NCBI GenBank assembly: GCA_029378245.1
Contig: JARKIF010000006.1
Span: 2,046,001-2,110,000 of the forward strand
Reading direction: 5' to 3'
Length of the DNA stretch: 64,000 bases
Source of the DNA: Roridomyces roridus
Taxonomy: Eukaryota; Basidiomycota; Agaricomycetes; Agaricales; Mycenaceae
The position numbers were made by a program, and so were the translations under genes. Positions 56,519 through 64,000 of this stretch are shown piece after piece (the stretch's first letter is position 1; every line of letters begins with the position of its first letter). Below the pieces are notes generated by a model. It had not been told where the DNA came from. It searched no databases and saw only the letters and a program-made list of their open reading frames with translations.

Positions 56519-57850
56519 CGCCGTAAAAACGAAAATCTCGACAGCCCTCAACACCCCATACAATACGCAAAAAAAGCCAACCAACATCCCGAGATCCCCC
56601 GTCACAGCCCCGCTTTCGGCAATCGGGCCGACGTACCCTGCCGGAAGAGGACGTGCTCGACTGCGGAATACGAAGCTGCCCAGTAACAGATGATATCTAC
56701 GTGTGATGCTAGTAAAGTCGGTGGAGTTGGCGGGTACTTGCTGATCAAGGAGACGAAGGCGGAGTAAAAGTGGGCCTCTTCAAGAGGAGCTGTTGAATAG
56801 AACGGATCGACGAACACAGCTGTGGTTGAGCTGCGACCACAATCGCAGATAAGCGGAATTGTGAGTCAAAGTCTGGAACACACATCCGGAGTAGGGCCCG
56901 TGAGCGCGAGAGCCATTACTGCGACAAGTGACGACCCAAATTGCCCGCAACAGCAGTAATTAGCCCGCCGAGGTGGTTACCATTCTCCCACTCCGCGCGC
57001 CACCAAGGCTGCGCCGAGGATTTGTGCTAAAAGCTAGCCAGGACATGAGTAATTTAAACCTGGACTTGAAGCAGACTTACAGCCGAACATACGATGAATG
57101 AGTTGAGGGAGTAGATGTCCGGCAACCCAAGTACTTGCCAACGGGTTATCCGGTACCCACAAAAATTCTACAATTGAACGGTCAATAGACCTCGGAAACA
57201 GAACTAGAATGAACGTGACACGACCAGTGTAAGGACTAGAACGATTCCCGCAATTGATCTCACCCCCGTCGCCCGCACAAAGAGCTGGCCGCGAATGTTC
57301 CGAGGAAGCCGAGACTCGTGAAGGCGTTGATGGGGTTCGGGAGGATCGCGTCGGATACTCCCCCTGCAAACGCCTGTCAGTGAAAACAGTGCAAGTACGC
57401 CATGAGCCATAACCTCATCCCCGATTTCGGGCATTTGGGGGCATCTGAGCGGTCAAATGCGAAACATGTAAACTCACAAGTATGCCGGAATGATCAAGGA
57501 CCTTAGGTGCCGGAGTTTCGCAGGATGTTTGAAGAAAACGGGTCCGCCTGCGCCGAGGATAAAGCTACGGCTTTCAAGTCGAGATCGCGGCAACATGAAG
57601 GACAGTCACATACCTCCAGATGCTCAAGCACGATGAACAGCTGATACGTGCGGCGGTCGACGCGCTGCTCTATGGGGACTGGGCGATACTGTCCAACGGA
57701 AACGTTTCTTCCTGGACCCGAAACAGACAAACCACCGACCCATGGATCTCCTTCCCAAAGGGCCCAAGAAATTTGGTGAGACGTTGAAGGCCGGTGGGTT
57801 ATCCTCCGCATGGAGAATACATGCTGAGTAAAGCCCAAGTGAAGGTGGAA
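56519..57850 (-). pseudogene. NCS1 permease, degraded copy C
   Basis: Pieces align with copies A and B: NVSPNFLGPLG near the 5' end (57740-57790), RPVPIEQRVDRRTYQLFIV (about 57650), a segment around 57240-57300 with GDEV-like fragments, ICYWAASYSAVEHVLFRQG (about 56640-56700, compare GYWTGSFSAIILMEHVVFRR), and AYCMGC..RFYGG at the 3' end. Frames change repeatedly and most membrane segments are missing. Clearly a decayed third copy. Confidence 0.7.
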
Positions 57851-59573
57851 CGGTGGGTTTTTTTTTTTTGAACTCCTTTTTCACGTATGAGACGTGAATC
57901 TTGCTTTTCAACGTGCGAAGACCTTGCTGTGGGGAAGATCTATCCTCGAACAAGTATGATCCAGCCCAAAGAAATAGCTCACCAACCGAGTTCGCCCGAG
58001 CAGCCCCTTCCGCCGCCACGGCATGTGGCTGCGCATAACCTCGGGTGCTCCGCACAACTTGAGGTCTAGCCCGCACAGAAAACAAGCAACGAGGCGCAAT
58101 ACACTGGTCTCATCTCGTACTAGCATCGCTAGCTGACTTTTCAAAAGCCACGGAGATGAAAGTACGACCCGCGTCAAAGCGGCATCGCCAATCCAAGGAG
58201 GCTGGAACGTGCGCAGCACAGGAAGGTCCGCGGAGGGCGACGCAAAGCAAAAAAAGAGCGTTATCCTCGAGCCACTGCGCCCCTTCGCGGGGTGATTACA
58301 ACCTCGCAGGTATGGTCAAAAGTCGAAGACAAACAGATGACTGGGGAGCGTCTGAGCACGGAGAGGGCGTGGCCCCAAAGACAAGGGCAGCTGTCAAATA
58401 AATGTATGAATAGTCATACACGCTGTCGGTGCTAGTACTATACTGGAATCGGCGGTGGCAGGCTGGGCAGGCAGGGTACTGAATGTTATGAATCCATATC
58501 AACACCCAGATTCGTTTGGCGCTTGGTTCGGAGTTCATCGGATGGCTCGCCGACGCAGCCTGCAGGTCGCCAGACGTTTCCGGGCGTCGCTTTTCCAGAG
58601 TTGGATCCGGCCATCGTTGCCCGGAGAGGGGAGAACCGTCCTGCACGCACGTGGCTCAGGAGCGACTGGAAAAAGCCTCAGAATGAGATGAGGATACTCA
58701 CCGAGTCCACTCTAGTCTCTCATTGGCGACCTGCCACTATACTTGCGCTGCTCGCAGCTGGGCACGATCGAAGCCGTCCACCCTTCTTCCTCGGCGTATT
58801 GTCTTCCGCCCCCTCGCCTGGCTTGGCTCTCCGGATGCCGCCAGGGAGAACATTGACACCGTCTTGTTCCACCGGCAGAGCCTCTACTTGGGGGATCGAA
58901 GGTCGTCGTAGGCGGTACTTGGTGATCTAACAATGTACAATGTCGATCTCAGAGCAACGGGAGGATATAAGTGAACGCACTTCATGCCACCCGAGCCATG
59001 TACGGCTCTCGCCAATATCAATACTTGCACCATGAGATGCGCCATCCGCGATTCATCAACCCAGGCCGGCCCCTGGAGTACTCTTCTGGGCGCACTGATG
59101 CAGCGCCTGGGCCATGGGGGATGAGAGGTGCAGAGGCACTGTCTCGACCCGCTAGTGAGTGTAGGGTAGCGAGAGGGGGGGTAAAGGGACTCTGTGGAGC
59201 GACCGATCCACCGCAAGGTCGAGGGGTCGGTTGTCTGCGACTGGAACGCGCTGGCCTTGGGTTAACGTTGGGTTCGACCTCCTGGGTGCCGGGGATGTCG
59301 ATTGCGGAAGGCTGCTCCAGGTCCAGGCTTTCACCATCCTGCAGATCTTCTACAACTGCGCCCCCGCCGTCTCAAAAGACAAGGCAACGATGCACAGTTG
59401 ATTGAGACTGCACATGCAGCAAAGGCCGTGAAAATTTGGTGAAAGTCGTATGTAGGACGCGTCGGCAACGAGGAGTCTGACTTCTGGAGAGTCGCGATTT
59501 GGTCGCGATGAGAACAGAGCCGAAACGATCACATGGTGTCACAACAACTTGTCCTTTCACCCCACCACGTCTG
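57851..59573. other. About 1.7 kb with no gene supported
   Basis: Overlapping short ORFs only. A T12 run lies at 57858-57869. Nothing recognisable on either strand. Confidence 0.35.
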
Positions 59574-60447
59574 ATGGCCTCACTCTCGAGCGACGAGATC
59601 TCGGAAGAGCAAAAGCAAATTCTATTCGATTTTAGGACATGCCATCCCACAATGGTATGTTCCGCCATGCCGGTGGCACCGACCACTCGATTTTTATTCA
59701 GGGCGTCAGAAAAATCGCGGAGGCTCTTCGACCTCAAATACCCGCAATCACGGGCAAAATGGTGCGATCCGTGCAAGTGGCAAGCGGAAAACTCCCGGCT
59801 CTGGATCCAGCCAAACAGCTCGATCTCGACGGCCTGAATCTACGGGCAGCACGTCGTCAAAGGACATTGAAGAAGATGAAAGCAACTCTGGTCGGACAGA
59901 AAGATGCGACCAATCTCGATGAAGAGGATCTCTTTTGGTCCTCGGAAGACGTCGCCGATATGTACTGGCTTGCAGGGAAAACACAGAAGGGAAATTACCC
60001 TCTTCTCGCCAACGGCGACACTCACTGGGACCATGACCGAGTCCTGTGGGTTAATTTCGCGGTGCCCAGCATGTTTGGTTCGCAAAACTTTCTCTCAACC
60101 CTCTTTGCAATTTGTTAATCCAGTTCAGAGATGCTGCAAATGAAAGCTATAGGCATAGAGACACCTCAAGAACAATACGAGGCTGTATGGATGCTGTGGA
60201 AGATGCTCAAAAAGGCGCGCGACGAGACCCCCGGTGGCAAGGACGAGGTTTCCGACCTTGCCATCGCCCAGCAACTGCTTTCGGAGTGAGTCATCCCAAC
60301 TTTCCAAGAAAATATCCGACTGAGACATTTCAAAGATATGGCATAGATGCCATGGATGTTGACCTGGACATGCAAATGACAAGCACGCCTCTTCAAAGCG
60401 ACACTGCCAGGCTGTTCCGCAAGCTGGTCCCTGGTGTCGTAATCTAA
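59574..60447 (+). CDS. Hypothetical protein, charged, possible DNA-binding helix region
   Basis: MASLSSDEISEEQKQILFDF from 59574, joined over gtatgt...attcag (59655-59701) to GVRKIAEALRPQIPAITGKM, VRSVQVASGKLPALDPAKQL, ARRQRTLKKMKATLVGQKDA, EEDLFWSSEDVADMYWLAGK and HWDHDRVLWVNFAVPSM. Downstream, two frames compete: MKAIGIETPQEQYEAVWMLW with SDLAIAQQLLSE (more protein-like), and a frame that stays open to RLFRKLVPGVVI and TAA at 60445-60447. The true splice could not be fixed. No known domain is recognised. Confidence 0.45.
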
Positions 60448-60584
60448 GCAATGTATAACGGGGGCAGATACTATTTGTTTCGAGCGGTTGGACGAAGGCC
60501 TTGAACGGGAGCCGTTGCCAGGGTACGGCGATGTGGTTGACGCAACTAAATGCCGTTCAACTCGTCAACTTGGAAGTGTGAGGA

Positions 60585-62160
60585 ACTGTCTTCGTTTGCT
60601 AGAAATCACTGTTAGTTTAATTGTTGTCTCTCCGTTCGCTATCTACCCGCTGATCGGGCATCACCTTCGTGACGTCCTCTTGCTCTTGACCACCATGTCA
60701 TACTGTGAGTTTTTCTCCTTTGTGCAAAACCCTTCTAATGCAGCCAGGGTCTTTGATTCCTGCCGAACTAGGGCACGAAATCACAGCCTACAATGCGGAC
60801 GACATGGACACCCTTCGCGCGTTGTGTCTCGCGTCAAAGACGACGCGCCCATTCGCTATAATCCACCTTTTCTCCGTCATACGTTTCTCTTGCGTCGAGG
60901 ATTTCGCCTGGTGGATCGAGATGCTGGGCCGGACGCCCGTACTTACGAGCATAGTCAAACAAGTCAAGATTCTTGGGAACGATGTCCCGAGACGCCTAAA
61001 CCGCTCGAGGCGTAAAATTTTCCCTACCGTCACGAAACTGTCGGGAAACCAAATCATTCCTGCCTTTCCACATCTACCCCACGTCCACTCTGTCGAATAT
61101 AACGGTCCTGGCATCCTCGACATCGCGGTGCAGAGCGCGCCGTTATTTCCCCGCATGCACAAGCTCCAGCTTGTCAATATCGCTTTCCCCTCTTTCCATC
61201 GACTCACCGAGCTTGTTGGCTCGTGTGGGCCGCTCACATGGCTCGCGTTTGACACGGTCAGAATCGAATCTTTCAATCCAGAGTCGCCACAGCTGGTCTA
61301 TCGCCTACCCAACCTAGTCGGCCTGGATCAGCTTCTGGTCAAACATTGCGATTTTGAGCCACTGTTCGACGAGTGCATTGTGCGTTTGATAGAACAGTAT
61401 CCGCCCTTTCGGCTTCGGACGCTGGTTTTGGCACGACCCGATGATGACACGGATGCCTGCTCGATTTCTGCTACCGAAAAATTGCTGCAACTTTGCGCTC
61501 GATCCCTCGAAAATCTGGACCTGGATCCGTTATTAAAGGATGCTGGTGAGCCAACTTGAAGCCATCTCCCACCGAGTATTGACCGGTTTCCAGACATTTC
61601 AGAGAGCTTTGACATGCTTGGCCACCTGCCCGTCTTCATGGCTCTCGATTCCCTCACCATCTGGCTCAGTTGGGGGTGCGAAGTAGCGCATGTCATCGGC
61701 CAACTCAAGGGAGCACCAAAGCTCACCCGACTCATATTTCGATTTGCGCTTTACGACTCGGTGTACGAGCGCGATTTGCAGGAATTCGATGACTTGCTCG
61801 AGGACATCTTTCCCTGGGATGTCTCTCAATCTATCAAGATTTTTGTTGCCAAAAGTTTCCGTCGTGCCGTCAGATTGCGTTCCATTTCTGTGCTCCCCGT
61901 GACTGGGCGGTGCATTATCGGCGTGGAATGAGAAGAAAGATGGAGCGGCGATTGATACATCGTTTGGAGGTGACCGCTGGGGCAGATATTGCGAAGTATC
62001 TTCAAATCGAGTGATTGGACGAGGACTTTCGGCCCATCGTCTACCGAGATAACGGGAAGCCGCCGTGGACTGCGACGTGGTTCACGCATTGTTATCCAGA
62101 ACCAGAGACGGAGGCTAGCGACTCGGAATGAATAAATTACTACTACCGCTCAATCCGTAT
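60585..62160. repeat. Right arm of the ~1.6-kb inverted duplication
   Basis: Inverted match to 37570-39190, including about 110 bp upstream of the ATG (CTGATCGGGCATCACC, CGCTATCTACCCGC) and a little 3' flank. Long coding stretches are identical at protein level (GRTPVLTSIVKQVKILGNDV, FPHLPHVHSVEYNGPGILDI). Confidence 0.8.
60695..62131 (+). pseudogene. F-box-like LRR protein, inverted duplicate of copy 1, disrupted
   Basis: ATG TCA TAC T|gtgagt begins exactly as in copy 1, then LIPAELGHEITAYNADDMDT and a nearly identical exon 2 with LARPDDDTDACSISATEKLL, ending near 61546. In the last exon, the A5 run of copy 1 (TCCAAAAAGTTTCC) is A4 here (GCCAAAAGTTTCC, 61851-61854), which shifts the frame before CRQIAFHFCAPRD. 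Also TGG in QIEWLDED is TGA at 62012-62014. Two independent lesions make this a pseudogene, although exons 1-2 are still open. Confidence 0.8.
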
Positions 62161-62267
62161 CCTGTTTTATAGTACATAATCCGTCGGTACAAGGTCATGT
62201 ATATCCTGCTACTCCCCCAGCTCGTTCATCTTTGAACTGGTTTCCGATGAGATCCAGAATAAAATAA

Positions 62268-63704
62268 CTACCGTTCAAGTCGTAAACTTTGGGGAATTGT
62301 CTCCGCGTACAGTCCAAAATCCGACGATACAAGTAAGATTTCTATCCCGCGACTCCTCAGCTCGTCCATCTTTGAACTGTTTTCTGATGAGATCAGAAAG
62401 TCAGGGGTGGACAAGGTGAATGACCGCAACCTCCGGTCCCAGGTCCCCTCCAGAAGCTTGGTGAGAACATCTTCTCCTCCAAGGGACAACAAGATACTCT
62501 CCAGCGCCGGAGACACTCTGGAGAGAAAATCGACAACAGAATCGGCTGGGAGACTTGGTTTGGCGATGAGCCCAAAGCACCTGATTGAAGGTACCGCAGC
62601 GATTACGCCTACGAGTTGATCGACGTCGGGATGAAAGTCGGCTTCAAAACCGGCGGTCATGATCAGCCTTGTCGGTCGGCAAGACACTCCACGCAGGAAT
62701 CGAGGAAGATCCTGGTGAGCGCTCTCGAGATCATAGTCAAAGTACAAGTCCACAAGGGCCGGGGTGTCTAGGTACGCCAAAAATCCGTGGTGGGAAAGGG
62801 AAAGACGGAGGAGGTTTGGCAACAGGATGGGAGCGCCGATATAGGCGTATTCGGCGGCGTCACCCATGTTCAAAGCGCATTCGACCAACAGTGCGCATGA
62901 TCGGAGCATGTCCAGATGGCCGGTCCACGTATTGGACCCCCCGTATCGGGAGAGCTGGGGGAAAAGGGGGACGGAGACCGGACGGTAACACAACCTTTTG
63001 TTGACGAACAAGTCCCGTATAGGAGCGCCTTCGAGGAAATCAAGCGATGCGACGTCCCTTTCGTGGTACATATTGATGTCCAGTCTCGACAGGATGTCCA
63101 GTCGACCCCGGACCTGCTCGGCGACGCCCAGGATAAATTCCTCTGAGCCAAACAGCGTCACCCTTTCCCAGCGCTGACAATGCTGCGCAAGTATAAAGAG
63201 CATATTGGTTTGCTCGGGTGTGGAGACCGTGACGATGTCGCATACAAATGTAATGTTCAGCGGCACGTCGCGAGAGCGCTCGAGTTGACTTTCGAGCCTC
63301 TTGACGCTGCAACAGCCCCATTTTTCCCGTTCAACCACGACAGTTGACCACAAGAGTGGCTGGGATAAACAGATGGTCCGCCAGCGAGCACAGACGGCGC
63401 TGACAAGCCACGGGGGCGTGAAGCCAAATATGGTGAATAGAATCTCGGGTGGCATGCGACGAAGCGGACTGAGTACGCCCTCGTGCTTTCGGATTTGGCA
63501 GTCGAGGGACTCGCATTCTGCGACGAGTGCTGTGAGAGTAGATTGCAGATCGGAGATTTGCTCGCTCAGATGGTTCTTTCGAGCGCGGGCACTGACGATA
63601 AAGTCCCGAGCGGCGCCGGGGACGTCGGGGTCCATGGGCGGAAGATTGGATTCGAGGATGTGGTCGGGGACCAGCGAGGAGGACATCGTGGTGGCGGCTG
63701 ACAT
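62268..63704 (-). CDS. F-box protein, 478 residues, intact
   Basis: Single uninterrupted frame. MSAATTMSSSLVPDHILESN is followed by a coiled-coil-like helix (HLSEQISDLQSTLTALVAEC) and a canonical agaric F-box: SPLRRMPPEILFTIFGFTPP with VSAVCARWRTICLSQPLLWS (about residues 80-118). LRR-like strands follow (RLDILSRLDINMYHERDVAS, LPNLLRLSLSHHGFLAYLDT, LESILLSLGGEDVLTKLLEG). The F-box binds Skp1 in SCF ligases, and the C-terminal part would select substrates. The layout (coiled coil, F-box, then irregular repeats ending near 478) is that of the very large F-box family in Agaricomycetes. It is tail-to-tail with the F-box-like pseudogene at 60695-62131. Two relics of it are at 36840 and 44960. Confidence 0.82.
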   Translation of the reverse strand: MSAATTMSSSLVPDHILESNLPPMDPDVPGAARDFIVSARARKNHLSEQISDLQSTLTALVAECESLDCQIRKHEGVLSPLRRMPPEILFTIFGFTPPWLVSAVCARWRTICLSQPLLWSTVVVEREKWGCCSVKRLESQLERSRDVPLNITFVCDIVTVSTPEQTNMLFILAQHCQRWERVTLFGSEEFILGVAEQVRGRLDILSRLDINMYHERDVASLDFLEGAPIRDLFVNKRLCYRPVSVPLFPQLSRYGGSNTWTGHLDMLRSCALLVECALNMGDAAEYAYIGAPILLPNLLRLSLSHHGFLAYLDTPALVDLYFDYDLESAHQDLPRFLRGVSCRPTRLIMTAGFEADFHPDVDQLVGVIAAVPSIRCFGLIAKPSLPADSVVDFLSRVSPALESILLSLGGEDVLTKLLEGTWDRRLRSFTLSTPDFLISSENSSKMDELRSRGIEILLVSSDFGLYAETIPQSLRLER

Positions 63705-64000
63705 GCGTTTTGATCACTGATCAATCGATCAAAACACATGCCCGGTCTCCGAATTCGACCACCATCACTTGACCATCACATCGCGCAAGAAAAAGGATCT
63801 GTCCTTCACTTCACCACGTTCGAGAATTGAAGACTCACGTGAAGGGATCAATCTCAGGGCCCCAGTGTCTGCCTGGCCGTGTGGGTACCGATATCAACCG
63901 TCAAAAAAGAGTCGTGGAGGGCTTTGGGAGGGCCACGTAAAGTTCGACCTCGAATCCCGAGCAAATACAGTTCGTTCCGTGCAAGTGGAGAGCGAAGAAT
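63705..64000. other. Upstream region of the F-box gene
   Basis: A TGATCACTGATCAATCGATCA cluster of GATC-containing inverted motifs lies just upstream of the ATG (63711-63731). Nothing else recognised before the window ends. Confidence 0.35.

Overview
The window looks like nuclear DNA of a mushroom-forming basidiomycete (Agaricomycetes, probably Agaricales). The evidence is short GT-AG introns of about 45-60 bp in nearly every gene, families typical of these fungi (TET/JBP-like dioxygenase, a GWP-type agaric family, F-box-like LRR paralogues, an adenylate-forming reductase relic, a MYND-finger gene), and a mix of single-copy housekeeping genes with decayed lineage-specific families and nested transposons. 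A genus cannot be named from this sequence.

Layout. 0-12 kb is an accessory stretch. It holds the 3' part of a TET/JBP-like 2-oxoglutarate dioxygenase, an Arg-rich small protein, a protein with two tandem SUMO-interaction-like motifs, a lysine-rich agaric-specific protein whose ORF is cut by an in-frame stop, a reductase relic, a MYND-finger gene between two copies of a short repeat, and a partly duplicated hypothetical gene. 12.2-18.2 kb is Listerin (LTN1/RKR1), the RING E3 ligase of ribosome quality control. 18.5-21.1 kb is a P-loop NTPase gene broken by several frame changes. 21.7-30.3 kb holds a secreted M28-like protein (minus), a cysteine-rich single-pass receptor-like protein (minus), and a VIT-vWA protein (plus). 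The last two are divergent and share an upstream region full of ACAATG motifs. The VIT-vWA protein carries two internal copies of the ribosomal P-stalk tail peptide.

30.8-33.7 kb is a nest of mobile DNA. A 5'-truncated DIRS-like reverse transcriptase/RNase H relic is interrupted by a Pol III/tRNA-like insertion and by a 622-bp non-autonomous hAT-like element with a perfect 8-bp target duplication. Next to it lies an intron-containing tRNA-Glu(UUC) gene followed by a 45-bp duplicate of its 3' half.

33.9-63.7 kb is dominated by two co-distributed families. NCS1 (Fcy2-type) purine/cytosine permeases occur as two intact copies and one pseudogene. F-box-like proteins occur as a 480-residue LRR type with several copies, partial copies and pseudogenes, and as a 478-residue canonical F-box type with one intact copy and two relics. 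One F-box-like gene is repeated in inverted orientation about 21 kb away. Single-copy genes sit among them: CTP synthase (URA7), a short-chain dehydrogenase/reductase, and hypothetical genes. The pattern is of a housekeeping backbone invaded by segmental duplication and birth-and-death of F-box and transporter genes. Exon calls come from reading splice sites and frames by eye; boundaries are given only where the reading frame supports them.
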